Numbered from the stretch's first letter, positions 38,107 to 54,185 are shown. The stretch is 64,000 nucleotides of DNA from Novosphingobium barchaimii LL02 (GCF_001046635.1 NZ_KQ130453.1:563001-627000), one strand, 5' to 3'. The notes: a model not told the origin generated them from the letters alone. Numbers and translations are program-made.

Positions 38107-38802
38107 TTAGGCGCGTCGATCCTCATGATCGATGGTGCGCGCCCATGCGGCGGTGTAGCCGTTCAGTGGCGGGCAGCAGCCCACCTCCAGAACGATCTGC
38201 CCATCCATGCGCACTGGCCTGCGCCCTTTAAGGCCTGAATGGATTTGCGCCGCCGGCATGGTCAATCCATGCCCCAGCGCTTTCAGGCACGCTTCCTTGC
38301 GGGTCCAGCCCTGAAGAAAGCCGGTGCCATGCCTAAAGTGTGGCGGCAGCGAGGACAGCGCCAGTTGCTCTCTTGGATGAAAGTGCAGGGCGCTCAATTC
38401 GTCGGCATCGGGAATGGGTCGGTCGCATTCGATATCGACACCGACTGCGCTGTCGCAGTCGATCCCCATCAGTGCTACGTCGCCCGCATAGCTGAGACTG
38501 AAATGACAGTCTGCTGGCTCTGTGAGTTGAGGTTTGCCGTCGGGCCCTGGAACGAAGCGCTGCCGGTGCGGAGCGAGGCCGCAATATTCCTTCAGCACCA
38601 GCCGCAGGGCGATGTGCGCGTTGAGATAGCGTTCCCGGTTGCGCGAGAACGCGAAGCGGGCTGCGCGGCCGCGCTCCTCCTGTGAGAGCCAGGCGATGCC
38701 CTCGGCTGGCGGCGGGCCGGATAAGTCCAGCAGCCACAGCTCCAATGGTACGTCGCCCACCAGCGGACGGGCTAGGGACGAAAGGTTGAGAGCGCCAACC
38801 AC
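38107..38802 (-). CDS. 4'-phosphopantetheinyl transferase (Sfp type)
   Basis: A 231-residue Sfp-type enzyme. Key motifs are FSLSYAGDVALMGI, VGVDIECDRP (Mg2+-binding Asp/Glu) and WTRKEACLKALGHGL. It transfers the phosphopantetheine arm of CoA to carrier-domain serines, here presumably Ser1486 of the NRPS and the ACP serine of the PKS. The start is a GTG at 38802, 6 bases after the stop of the upstream glycosyltransferase; a longer frame would overlap that gene by over 100 bases. It is the last gene of the biosynthetic operon, supporting a functional NRPS/PKS. Confidence 0.92.
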   Translation of the reverse strand: MVGALNLSSLARPLVGDVPLELWLLDLSGPPPAEGIAWLSQEERGRAARFAFSRNRERYLNAHIALRLVLKEYCGLAPHRQRFVPGPDGKPQLTEPADCHFSLSYAGDVALMGIDCDSAVGVDIECDRPIPDADELSALHFHPREQLALSSLPPHFRHGTGFLQGWTRKEACLKALGHGLTMPAAQIHSGLKGRRPVRMDGQIVLEVGCCPPLNGYTAAWARTIDHEDRRA

Positions 38803-38807
38803 CGCCT

Positions 38808-39797
38808 TCAGGCCCGCACAGGCAAGGCTTGTGCGTCGTTGAACAACGCGGATCGTGCGATGAAGTCCCGCAGTAGAAACGGAACTACCGTGTCTTTTCG
38901 CGATCGCATACGGCGCAGCAAACGCCACCACACATGCCCCGCCAGCCAGGCGACGTCCGCGATGATGGCATAACCCTTGCCGTGGTTAACGATGAAATAG
39001 CGGCGGCGGGAATCGAACCAGTAACGCGGAATACGGGAGTCCTGATTGTCCTTTAGCCCTGTGCTCTGGCCAGCAATGTGCATGACCACCGCCGAGGGAA
39101 GATACCAGCAACTCCAGCCCTGCTGCAGCGCCTTTCGGCAGAAGTCGGTTTCTTCGTAATAGAGGAAATATCCCTCATCCATCAGGCCAGCGGCATAGAG
39201 CGTTGCGCGCCGGACCACCATGCTGGCGCCCGATACGGAATCGACCTGTTCGGGGGCGGTTCCCATGACTTTGGCCACGCAATGGTCTCGCAGGAGTTTA
39301 GTGAGCGGCCCGAAGGAGGCGCCGCGTTCCAGTTCACTCAGGATGGACGGAAAGCGGAAGGCGAAAGGCCATGGCATTTCATTGCCGTAGAGCAGCAGGT
39401 TCCCGGCAATTCCTACAGTCGGGTTGGCCTCGAAAAAATCGAGGAAGGTCTTCAAGGCGCCGGGATGCACCCGGGTATCGGGGTTCAGCAGCCAGAAAAG
39501 GTCAGGCGCCGCTGCATCGCCAAGCGCTGCTCTGATCGCAAAGTTGTTGCCGGCCGCAAACCCGCCATTGACGGGAGATCGCATCAGGCTGGCCCAGCCC
39601 GACCAGTCCCGCGTTTTAATCGCTGTTTCAATCGTGTCTGCCGAACCGTCACGCGAATCGTTGTCCACCACCACAACGCGGGTGCCGGGGTAGGCGGCAA
39701 CTTCGCTCTCCAGACTGGCCAGGCAGTCGACGACCAGATTTCCGGTTCGATAGTTCACGATTACGACCATCAGGGTCGGCCGCTGCTGGTGTTCCAT
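38808..39797 (-). CDS. Glycosyltransferase family 2
   Basis: A 329-residue cytosolic GT-A enzyme. TLMVVIVNYRTGNLVVDCLASLE starts the nucleotide-binding fold, VVVVDNDSRDGSAD follows, and FWLLNPDTRVHPGAL gives the metal-binding DxD region. GYFLYYEETDFCRKA is a typical rhamnosyltransferase/WbbL-like block. GGGGA 9 bases before the ATG at 39797 favours this start over one at 39812. It begins 20 bases after the PKS stop. A sugar-transferring enzyme within the NRPS/PKS operon suggests that the product is glycosylated or that the cluster is mixed with the EPS genes. Confidence 0.9.
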   Translation of the reverse strand: MEHQQRPTLMVVIVNYRTGNLVVDCLASLESEVAAYPGTRVVVVDNDSRDGSADTIETAIKTRDWSGWASLMRSPVNGGFAAGNNFAIRAALGDAAAPDLFWLLNPDTRVHPGALKTFLDFFEANPTVGIAGNLLLYGNEMPWPFAFRFPSILSELERGASFGPLTKLLRDHCVAKVMGTAPEQVDSVSGASMVVRRATLYAAGLMDEGYFLYYEETDFCRKALQQGWSCWYLPSAVVMHIAGQSTGLKDNQDSRIPRYWFDSRRRYFIVNHGKGYAIIADVAWLAGHVWWRLLRRMRSRKDTVVPFLLRDFIARSALFNDAQALPVRA

Positions 39798-39816
39798 GAG
39801 GGCGTTCCCCATTATA

Positions 39817-46326
<6,510 letters not shown>

Positions 46327-46342
46327 GCCTTGTCTCACCCCG

Positions 46343-49300
46343 TTATCGTGTTGCCAGCGGCGCCCGAATGCTGCGGCGCCGGTCGAGTGCCGCGCGCCGT
46401 TCCGCCGCCCGCGCCTGACCTTCGATCACCGCCGCATTGCCTTCCGCGCCTCCCGACAAATGCGCGCTAAGCGTCTGGACGGTGGGAAAGCGGAAGATGT
46501 CGGTCAGCGGCAGCGGCCGGTCGAGTGCGGCGCGCAGTTGGCGGTGCACTTGAACCGCCAGCAGCGAATGCCCGCCGATGTCGAAGAAATTGTCACGGGT
46601 GCCGACCTTGTCCAGCTTGAGCACCTCACGCCAGATGGTCGCCACTCGCTCTTCCATGGCGTCTCCCGGCGCGACATAGTCGCCGCCGGGAGAAATCGCG
46701 CCGCTCTGCGGGGCAGGCAGCGCACCGCGATCGACCTTGCCGTTGGGCGTGCGGGGCAGAGCCCGCATTTCCATGAACAGGGCCGGCACCATGAACTCCG
46801 GGAGATGTACGCGCATATGGTCGCGCAGTACGTCGACAGGGGTATTGGCAACGTTTGCTGGTACATAATACCCGACCAGCCGGACATCCCCCGGAGTGTC
46901 CTCCCTGGCGGAGACAATCGCTTGCTCCACTTCGGGGTGACTGCTGAGCACCGCCTCGATCTCTCCCAGTTCGATGCGATAGCCCCGTATCTTGATCTGG
47001 TGATCCAGCCTTCCCAGGAATTCGAGCGTACCGTCGCTGCGCTGCCGCGCGAGGTCGCCGGTACGATAGGCCCGCGCACCGGGGCGGAAGGGGTGGGCGA
47101 TGAACCGCTCAGCCGTCAGTTCCGGCCGGAACAGGTAGCCGCGCACCACGCCCTCGCCGCCGATCACCAGTTCACCCGGAATGCCCGGCGGGCAGGGCTG
47201 CTGGCGGCTGTCGAGGATGAAGACCTGCTGATTGGCGAGCGGCCGCCCCAACGGCACCGCGCCGGGCGCCCCGTCCAGTTTGTGGACGGCGGACCAGATG
47301 GTGGTCTCCGTCGGCCCGTACATGTTCATGACCGATGTACCGGCCAGCGCGTAAAGATCGTGTGCGAGGGAGGGCGGGAAGGCTTCGCCGCCGATCATCA
47401 GGCGCTGCAGCTTCGCCAGTTGCGCCCGGGCGGCATCGTCGGCAACCAGCATGTGCGCCATCGAAGGGGTGCACTGGAGATGGGTAACCTCATGCCTGGC
47501 CATCAGCGTGGGCAGCGTGGCCGACTGGACCGTGGGGCCCGGGTTCGCCATCTGCCGCAGCGCGTCGAGCGCGGGCAGGTGGTCCAGAACCTCTTTCACC
47601 GGCAGGCCGAAATCGATCAAACAGCCGATCTCGTCGATCCCCGCTGCCCGCACCCGTGCGACCATCGCCAGGCAGTCCTGCGGGGTGCCGAACAGGCCGC
47701 TGGTGTCGTAATAGCGGTCGAACGCATATTCCAGGAGAGCGTCCATCTCCGCCTCGGTGACGCTGGAGAGGTCGGCGTGGGCGCTCGATTCCTCCATGCC
47801 GGGGCGGCGCTTGAAGGCCGGGAACGACCAGGCGAACTTCTTCACCAGATCGGTCGAAGTACGCAAGTACGCGATCATCGGCCCGCGCACCGCCTCGCGT
47901 ACGGCATCGGCATCGTTGCCGACGAAGCTGTGTAGCATCAGCGTGACATGACCCTCGCCGGGATGGCCTGCGGCTTTCCATGCCTCGCGGTAGCGGGCGA
48001 CCTTGGCCGCCATTTCCTCCACCGTCTGGCCCAGCAGATGGGTGAGGACGAAGGTGCCCGCCGTACCTGCCGACACGAAAGTATCGACGTTGCCTGCCGA
48101 GGTGATCCACACTGGAAGCTCGCGCTGGACCGGGCGCGGGTAGATCGCCGTTTCCACGTCCTTGCCAAGCGGACCGGGGAAAGGCCGCGTCTCACCCCGC
48201 CACAAGGCGCGCACCGTATCGATGCCGCGCATCATTACGGCGTTGCGATCGGCGAAGTTCTCAGGGTTCAGCACGAAGTCGTTGGGCTGCCATCCGGCGG
48301 CAAAGGAGATTCCGACGCGGCCTTGTGAAAGGTTGTCGACCAGCGACCATTCCTCGGCCACGCGGATCGGATGGTGCAACGGCAGGACCACACTGCCACC
48401 CCTGATCTGCACGTTGCTGGTGATCGCGGCAATCGCCGCGCTGGCAACCGAAGGGTTGGGGTATAGACCGCCGAACGCATGGAAATGCCGCTCCGGCGTC
48501 CAGACGGCGGTAAAGCCGTGATTGTCCGCGAATTTCGCACCTTCCAGCAGCAGGCGATACTGGTCGGCAGCGCTGCTGGCATCGGCGCTGGGGAAGTAGA
48601 ACAGGCTGAACTCGATCGGCGTCTGTACCGCGGCGATTGCCGGGGCAGCTTTGATATCGTCGTTCGTGGCAAGGACGACGTGGAAGCCCGTGGTGAGCGT
48701 CCAGCACAGTTCCAGCACCGAGATATCGAAGCTGAGGCTGGTCACCGCCAGCCATGTGCCGGGGGCCTCCAGCTTGCGGTCCATGCCCGCGAAAAAGTTC
48801 ACCGCATTGCGGTGCTCCACCATGACACCCTTGGGCTTGCCGGTGGAGCCCGAGGTGTAGATCACATAGGCCAGGTTCTCCGGCCCGGCGAGCGCCGGAA
48901 CCAGGTCGCTGGAACGCTCTGCGATGAAGGGCCAATCTCCGTCGAGGCACAAGATCGTCGCGTCGGTCGGCGGCAGGGCGTGGACCAGAGCGCTGTCGGT
49001 GACGATGATCGACGCGCGGGAATCCGCGATCATGTAGGCGATCCGGTCGGGCGGATAGCTAGGGTCAAGCGGCACGTAAGCACCGCCTGCCTTGTGGATC
49101 GCCACCAAAGCAACGACGAGGTCGACCGAACGGTCTGCGTTCAGGCCTACCAACACGTCGGGGCCGACGCCAAGCGCACGCAGTTGATGCGCAAGCTGGT
49201 TGGACCGGGCATCAAGCTCGGCATACGTCAGCGTCCGGTCGCGGCAGGTTACCGCCGGGGCATCTGGGGTGCGGGCCACCTGCTGCGCGAAGAGGTCATG

Positions 49301-51022
49301 GATACATAAGTCCCGGCGGATTTCCACGTCGGTCGCATTCCAGTCCTCGACCACGCGGCGCAGTTGATCCGGCGCCAGCAGCGGCAGTTCGCCTACCGGA
49401 CGGTCGGGATCGGCATCGGCGCCGGCCAGCAATGCCAGGAAGGCGGCCTGCATCGTCTCGATGGCCTCTGTGTCGAGGCGGCGAGGATCGTGGAACCAGC
49501 GGCAGGCGCTGCCGTCCGAGAGGAGGGCGATGGTAAGGTCTGCGGCCGGGCGGGCGACTGCCTTGTCAAGGTCCTCGACCAGAAGGATCGCGACGGGCAA
49601 GGTGGAGGGGTCTTCAGCGCCGCTGCCCCGCAGTTCGGGACTGCGTGCGAACAGGTCTGCGGCATGGCCGATCCGTCGGCGAATCTGGCGGATTTCAGTG
49701 CAGAGCGCTTCGCGAAGATGCGACATGCCGGAAGAGAAATCGATGTCGATACCCAGCGGCAACTGGGGCGAGAACCATGCCTCCAGCCCGCCGTACTGGC
49801 TCGTCAGGATCGGGTCGCTATAGCCCAGGTCGTATCGGGGCTTGTCGGTAATGCGGCCAAGGCAAGCGACCAGCGCCGCCAGCACGGCGCGCTCCCGCGC
49901 GGGGGTAGCGATTTCGCTACCAGGGACCGCAAGGTCGCAGTGGACCATCTCTGGCGCAGCGTCCGCCTGGCTGCGATCGACATGCGGGAGCAGAAGCGGC
50001 TCGCGGCGGGCAAGCCGTTTGCGCCACCAGGGTTCGAAACTGCCGACGGCGGAATTCAGCGTCGACAGGTCCGCACGCTGCTGCAGGTTCGGATTTTCCA
50101 GCCGTGCACCGGGTTGCAGGCCATGTTCGCCGGGACGGCAGGGCAGGCCGCCGCAAGTGCTGATCGCGCCGATCCGCAAGTCATGGGTGGCGGTAGCCAC
50201 GACCAGTTCTTCGCCCTGGATCGAGACGATGGTGCCTGCGGGCAGTCCCGAGCAGGCAGGCTGGATCGAAGCCTTGCCGACCAGCAGCACCTGTCCGTCA
50301 ATACTGAGCTTCGGCGAGCCAAGCGGATTGGCATAGCTGCCATGGTCGAGAGCCCTCACGACCCGCGCAATCGCTTGGGCATCGCCATTCCAGTCGATCA
50401 TCCCGGCCCCGGCGGGCCGGGCGGTCAGGCCATAGAGCTGGCCTGGCGCATTGTCCTGTCGGCGTGGTTTGATCGTGTCGGTTTCCAGGCCCATAATCAA
50501 TGCGTCGAAGCTGTCGAGCGCGGTGATGAAGCACTTGGTGTTAACCGAAAGCGCGCTGTCTTCGGCGTCGAGGTCAACCGCGCGGGTCAGCAACAAGTCG
50601 CCCGCGTCGATGTCTGCCGTCATCAGGTGCCAACTGATTCCATGCCGGGTTTCGCCGTTGAGCAGCGCCCAGACTGGGGTATTCAGTCCGGCATAACCGG
50701 GCAGCACGCCGTCATGGAAGTTGATCGCGGCGCGGAGCGGCAAGGACACGATTTCCGCCGGCAAACGGCGCAGGTTGGTGATGCTGAACAGGTAATCAAA
50801 GGCGGGTAGGCCCGCATCGATCAGCGCCGACGGCGTTTCCAGCACCGGTATGAACTCCCGACCCGCCCAGTCGAGGATCGGGGTCTGGTCGCTGACGATC
50901 GCGACGATGTCATGCCCGCGATCCCGGAGCTTTGCAGCACATTCGATGAGCAGTCTTTCCGAGCCGATGAGGACGCAGCGCGATTTCATGCCCATCCCCG
51001 ATGCGGGGCCGGCGAATGTCAT
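46343..51022 (-). CDS. NRPS: formyltransferase - degenerate C - A (with luciferase-like monooxygenase) - PCP
   Basis: 1559 residues. Residues 13-300 are a formyltransferase of the Fmt/LgrA type with INFHDGVLPGYAG (Asn101, His103) and Asp139 (ADIDAGD). Residues about 320-560 look like a condensation domain remnant, since no HHxxxDG is present. The A domain starts near 575 (LTYAELDARSNQLA), with A3 YTSGSTGKPKG at about 722, A4 SFDISVLE and then an inserted luciferase-like FMN monooxygenase (about 803-1140, MupA/Atu3671-type). It resumes at HLQCTPSMAHML and ends with the A10 lysine (PNGKV, K1429). PCP Ser1486 is in DIGGHSLL. A likely role is to load, formylate and perhaps oxidise one amino acid for the PKS. 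Its ATG overlaps the preceding gene's stop; ATG 50989 is an alternative start. Confidence 0.92.
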   Translation of the reverse strand: MTFAGPASGMGMKSRCVLIGSERLLIECAAKLRDRGHDIVAIVSDQTPILDWAGREFIPVLETPSALIDAGLPAFDYLFSITNLRRLPAEIVSLPLRAAINFHDGVLPGYAGLNTPVWALLNGETRHGISWHLMTADIDAGDLLLTRAVDLDAEDSALSVNTKCFITALDSFDALIMGLETDTIKPRRQDNAPGQLYGLTARPAGAGMIDWNGDAQAIARVVRALDHGSYANPLGSPKLSIDGQVLLVGKASIQPACSGLPAGTIVSIQGEELVVATATHDLRIGAISTCGGLPCRPGEHGLQPGARLENPNLQQRADLSTLNSAVGSFEPWWRKRLARREPLLLPHVDRSQADAAPEMVHCDLAVPGSEIATPARERAVLAALVACLGRITDKPRYDLGYSDPILTSQYGGLEAWFSPQLPLGIDIDFSSGMSHLREALCTEIRQIRRRIGHAADLFARSPELRGSGAEDPSTLPVAILLVEDLDKAVARPAADLTIALLSDGSACRWFHDPRRLDTEAIETMQAAFLALLAGADADPDRPVGELPLLAPDQLRRVVEDWNATDVEIRRDLCIHDLFAQQVARTPDAPAVTCRDRTLTYAELDARSNQLAHQLRALGVGPDVLVGLNADRSVDLVVALVAIHKAGGAYVPLDPSYPPDRIAYMIADSRASIIVTDSALVHALPPTDATILCLDGDWPFIAERSSDLVPALAGPENLAYVIYTSGSTGKPKGVMVEHRNAVNFFAGMDRKLEAPGTWLAVTSLSFDISVLELCWTLTTGFHVVLATNDDIKAAPAIAAVQTPIEFSLFYFPSADASSAADQYRLLLEGAKFADNHGFTAVWTPERHFHAFGGLYPNPSVASAAIAAITSNVQIRGGSVVLPLHHPIRVAEEWSLVDNLSQGRVGISFAAGWQPNDFVLNPENFADRNAVMMRGIDTVRALWRGETRPFPGPLGKDVETAIYPRPVQRELPVWITSAGNVDTFVSAGTAGTFVLTHLLGQTVEEMAAKVARYREAWKAAGHPGEGHVTLMLHSFVGNDADAVREAVRGPMIAYLRTSTDLVKKFAWSFPAFKRRPGMEESSAHADLSSVTEAEMDALLEYAFDRYYDTSGLFGTPQDCLAMVARVRAAGIDEIGCLIDFGLPVKEVLDHLPALDALRQMANPGPTVQSATLPTLMARHEVTHLQCTPSMAHMLVADDAARAQLAKLQRLMIGGEAFPPSLAHDLYALAGTSVMNMYGPTETTIWSAVHKLDGAPGAVPLGRPLANQQVFILDSRQQPCPPGIPGELVIGGEGVVRGYLFRPELTAERFIAHPFRPGARAYRTGDLARQRSDGTLEFLGRLDHQIKIRGYRIELGEIEAVLSSHPEVEQAIVSAREDTPGDVRLVGYYVPANVANTPVDVLRDHMRVHLPEFMVPALFMEMRALPRTPNGKVDRGALPAPQSGAISPGGDYVAPGDAMEERVATIWREVLKLDKVGTRDNFFDIGGHSLLAVQVHRQLRAALDRPLPLTDIFRFPTVQTLSAHLSGGAEGNAAVIEGQARAAERRAALDRRRSIRAPLATR

Positions 51023-51321
51023 GAAAACACCACCGGTACGGAGCGACGACGCGAAGCCGGGACGCCAACCACGAGCGCGCCGAGAAGCAGCATCGCCAGC
51101 ATCCAGGTGTCGACGTTCCAGTCCGGCCCTGCTGCTACCGGGGGACAGGCCCCCTGCGGCAACAGCAGGGGGGTATCACCTTCGCGTGCAGCCTGGACAT
51201 GGCCGGCCGCTACGTCGACAGTGCAATGTGCATCGCCGCCGGTGGGATGTCCGGCGGCGTTCGCCGGGGAACTTGCCATCAAGGCAACGGAAATCAGAAA
51301 ACTGGAAACAATGAGACGCAT
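51019..51321 (-). CDS. Small secreted or membrane-anchored protein, unknown
   Basis: 100 residues. Signal peptide MRLIVSSFLISVALMASSPA (cleavage about NAA), a short extracytoplasmic part with two Cys and GACPPVAAGPD, then WNVDTWMLAMLLLGALVVGV and a basic end (ASRRRS). The C-terminal span plus arginines is like a sorting anchor (as in CTERM proteins), though no named motif is matched exactly. GGAGGGG 4 bases before the ATG gives a very strong ribosome-binding site. Its stop overlaps the NRPS start by 4 bases (ATGA), so it heads the NRPS/PKS operon, and the 287-base region upstream (51322-51608) holds the promoter. Confidence 0.7.
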   Translation of the reverse strand: MRLIVSSFLISVALMASSPANAAGHPTGGDAHCTVDVAAGHVQAAREGDTPLLLPQGACPPVAAGPDWNVDTWMLAMLLLGALVVGVPASRRRSVPVVFS

Positions 51322-51608
51322 TTGCCCCTCCACCGCATGATTATGCGTTGTTGATGGTCGATCAAAATTTCGGAGATCGCCTGCCATTTTGTAAAACGAA
51401 TTTGGCTGGATCGTTATTTCATGTTTTACGGTATTACTTATCACCACATCAATTTTTACTTGTGTTTCGCGAATTTTTTGGGCTTGCGCAGGGCGCGAAT
51501 CCAGTCTTCCGATTACGCCTGAAATTTCGGATATCTGAATACCCCTCGCAGTCGCGCGGACGGTAATTGCACTACACGATCGCTTCTCATCGATCTTCAG
51601 CGTCTCGC
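51322..51608. promoter_or_regulatory. AT-rich leader region upstream of NRPS/PKS operon
   Basis: A 287-base gap with clearly lower GC than its surroundings, between the stop of the glycosyltransferase at 51609 and the small secreted protein at 51321. It is the only sizeable gap in the minus-strand run 54185-38107, so an internal promoter for the small protein and NRPS/PKS genes probably lies here. I see no clear terminator or palindrome that I can assign. Confidence 0.45.
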
Positions 51609-52772
51609 TCAAGGCTTGCGACTGGTGCGCACCCAGAGGGTCTGCCTGGCACCGGCAAGGCGGCGATAGATCGGCAATTTCCACAGGACGTATCGGGGCA
51701 GTTGCCGCGCCATCGCAGCCGGCAGTATTTCGCGCCCTAAGCGGAACCAAACGAGCATCAGCGCCGCCGTCGCCGCCGCGCCTGACCCCAACAGCGCGAG
51801 CAGTGGTGCAAAGGTGCCGGTGAATATCGCGATCAACGCCAGCAGCGCGCAGATCGGCACCATCATGCTGGCGAGCAGCGCAAGCGGCGGTACGGCAATG
51901 TCTGCTGCCAGCACCAGCAGGGCGGGACGCCCGCGAAGGGAAGCGGCTATCAGGCGGGGCACGTACTGGGCCATGGTCGTGACCGAGCCATGCTCCCAGC
52001 GGGTGCGTTGGCCTTGGGTGGCGCTCTCCGCGCTTGCACTGCTCGTAAAGACGGCCAGCGGATCGAATTTCACCTGACGTCCAGCCAGCCTGAGGTCGAG
52101 CCCCAGCTTGAGATCCTCCACCAGCGAGGCCGTTTCCAGCGGCGCGGCGTTGAACATCGGCCAAGGAAAGGCCATGCCCGTACCTTGCAGCAGGGCACCG
52201 CCGCCAAGGCGTTGCAGGCCAGTCTGGCGCACCAGATTCTTGACGAGGAAGGCAAAGATGGAAAACCGCACCAGCGGTGTCGCGTCTGGTGCTCCGGTCA
52301 GGAGATAGCATCCCTGCACGGCCGCGCTCTTGCCCGCCGCATGCGCAGCGAGGCGGGGCAAGGCGCCCCTTGTGGGCAGGCAATCGGCATCCAGGACAAT
52401 GATGATCGGGGTCGGCTGCAGACGCAGCGCTTCACGCCCGTAGGCAAGGGCATAAGCCTTGCCGCGCAGATCGGGGTCATTGCGCTCCACCACCTCGGCG
52501 CCGCAGGCCTTGGCCATGGCGGCGGTGCCGTCGGTGCAGTTGTCAGCTACCACCAGCACCCTGTCGCAGAGCCGCAGTTGCAGGCGCACCGCGCGTATCA
52601 CGGCGGCGATGCCGGTTACTTCATCATGCGCCGGTATCAGTACGGTGAATGGAGGGGGCAAAATATAGGGTGCTTTTACCGAAGGCGAGGCCCCTAGCAG
52701 GCATTCCACCGCCAGCATGAGCAGCGGAATTCCGACAATGGCGACCAGCACCCAGCAGAGAATATCGATCAT
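51609..52772 (-). CDS. Membrane GT2 glycosyltransferase (cellulose-synthase-like)
   Basis: 387 residues. An N-terminal membrane helix (MIDILCWVLVAIVGIPLLML), then FTVLIPAHDEVTGI, VLVVADNCTDGTA, DADCLPT (DxD) and QGQRTRWEHGS, a QxxRW-type product-binding motif, followed by about three helices (to residue 345). The pattern is that of processive or membrane-linked GT2 enzymes (ICAA/BcsA-like), working at the inner-membrane cytosolic face on a lipid-linked acceptor. It starts 4 bases after the previous gene stop, so the two are coupled. The sugar specificity is unknown. Confidence 0.9.
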   Translation of the reverse strand: MIDILCWVLVAIVGIPLLMLAVECLLGASPSVKAPYILPPPFTVLIPAHDEVTGIAAVIRAVRLQLRLCDRVLVVADNCTDGTAAMAKACGAEVVERNDPDLRGKAYALAYGREALRLQPTPIIIVLDADCLPTRGALPRLAAHAAGKSAAVQGCYLLTGAPDATPLVRFSIFAFLVKNLVRQTGLQRLGGGALLQGTGMAFPWPMFNAAPLETASLVEDLKLGLDLRLAGRQVKFDPLAVFTSSASAESATQGQRTRWEHGSVTTMAQYVPRLIAASLRGRPALLVLAADIAVPPLALLASMMVPICALLALIAIFTGTFAPLLALLGSGAAATAALMLVWFRLGREILPAAMARQLPRYVLWKLPIYRRLAGARQTLWVRTSRKP

Positions 52773-52775
52773 ATC

Positions 52776-54185
52776 CTAAGCCAACGGACGCAGGAGATCA
52801 GCCAGGTCCGGCACGTTCTCATCAATGTCATGCCCGGCCCGGACGCGTTGACGGCCCAACTCTCCCATTGCGCGCAGTTGTTCGCTTGGCGCTTCCAGGG
52901 CGGCGATTATGGTGTCGGCCAGCGCGGTGACCGAGCCTGCCGGGATGACCCATCCAGTATCGCGGTCGACCAGTTCCGGGATGCCGCTGATCGCAGTGGC
53001 GATCACCGGCCGCCCCATCGCCAGCGCTTCCATTATGACCACGGGTAAGCCCTCGGCGAAACTGGGCAAGACCAGTGCGCGCGAGGCGAGTAGTTCACGC
53101 CAGATGCTCCGGGGATCGAGCCAGCCGCTCAAGGTGACGACATCCTCCAACTCGCGGGCCCTGATCTGATCTTCCAGCTCTGCGCGCATCGGCCCGTCAC
53201 CGATGATGTTGAGGCGGAACACATGCGTCTGCGCCACGATGGCGGCCGCCTCGATCAGCAGCATGATACCTTTTTGCGGACTGAGCCGCGCAACGCAGAC
53301 CAGGCAATTGTCGGTCAGCCCGGTATCGACGATCGGCGTCACCGCGTGCATGAACAGGGGATCGCTGCCGCAGCGTACCACCGCGATCTTCGACCAGTCC
53401 CTGGGTGCCGACCAGCGCATGATCTGACTGCGTCCGAATGCGCTGATGGCAACCACGAAGCGGGCGTCGGCGACTTTCTCGCCGATTTCATGGCTTTCGG
53501 GCGCGTCGAATTCGTCAGGCCCGTGCATCGTAAGGCTATAGCTAAGTTGACCGAGACGGCTGGCGATGCGGGCCACCGTTGCGGGATTGGTGCCGAAATG
53601 AACATGCACGTGACGGATGCCCGCCCGATCCATCCGGTCGGCGAGACGACATGCTTCCAGGAAGTAGGCGGCACATCTTACAATGCCCCGGCTGCTGCGG
53701 CGATATGTCGCCGCAGTCACCGACAATCCGCGAAGGAAAGCACGCGGCTGCCGGACAAGCCTGGTCATGGCGGACCACAGCATCCCCACTACGTTACCGT
53801 CCAGCAGCGTCGTTGTATGCGCGCGCTCGTCCTCGTCGGTCGGGTCAGCGAACACGTCGGGCGACGCGCGGATGGTCATCCGGATGACGTCAAAATCCAT
53901 GCGCTCGAGAGCCAGTATCTCGTTGCGGATGAAACTATGGCTGATCTTGGGATATACGTTCGTCAGATAGGCCACGCGGGTCCTGCAAGGTCCGGCCGAC
54001 TCAGGGGCGGGCCGGCCACAAAGCGGCTCCTCGCCGGCAACACGGGTCATTCCGGAAACCCTTGCAGCGACGCGGCCGGGGTGGGATGTCGAAACTGAAG
54101 GCGCAAGGGCATGCTCTTCCTCTTCACGTGGCGCGGCGCGCGCGGTCTTTCGATCATACTGCCGTGCTGCGCTGCGGGATAACAT
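52776..54185 (-). CDS. Glycosyltransferase family 4
   Basis: Up to 469 residues. GT-B fold: RVAYLTNVYPKISHSFIRNEILAL, HVHVHFGTNPA, then the C-terminal donor half with LVCVARLSPQKGIMLL, IIGDGPMRAELE and LPSFAEGLPVVIMEALAMGRPVIAT, ending with the EX7E-like region. The start is uncertain: the ATG at 54185 has AAGG upstream, but the conserved part begins after an ATG at 54050 and the intervening residues look weak. It is the first gene of the minus-strand EPS/biosynthetic run, divergent from another glycosyltransferase gene (54355) across about 170 bases that must hold two promoters. Confidence 0.88.
   Translation of the reverse strand: MLSRSAARQYDRKTARAAPREEEEHALAPSVSTSHPGRVAARVSGMTRVAGEEPLCGRPAPESAGPCRTRVAYLTNVYPKISHSFIRNEILALERMDFDVIRMTIRASPDVFADPTDEDERAHTTTLLDGNVVGMLWSAMTRLVRQPRAFLRGLSVTAATYRRSSRGIVRCAAYFLEACRLADRMDRAGIRHVHVHFGTNPATVARIASRLGQLSYSLTMHGPDEFDAPESHEIGEKVADARFVVAISAFGRSQIMRWSAPRDWSKIAVVRCGSDPLFMHAVTPIVDTGLTDNCLVCVARLSPQKGIMLLIEAAAIVAQTHVFRLNIIGDGPMRAELEDQIRARELEDVVTLSGWLDPRSIWRELLASRALVLPSFAEGLPVVIMEALAMGRPVIATAISGIPELVDRDTGWVIPAGSVTALADTIIAALEAPSEQLRAMGELGRQRVRAGHDIDENVPDLADLLRPLA

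Noticed and set aside
51322-52383. Long N-terminal extension of the small secreted protein frame
   Set aside because: It runs through the intergenic region and antisense-like sequence of the glycosyltransferase; a signal peptide and a strong ribosome-binding site mark the true start at 51321.
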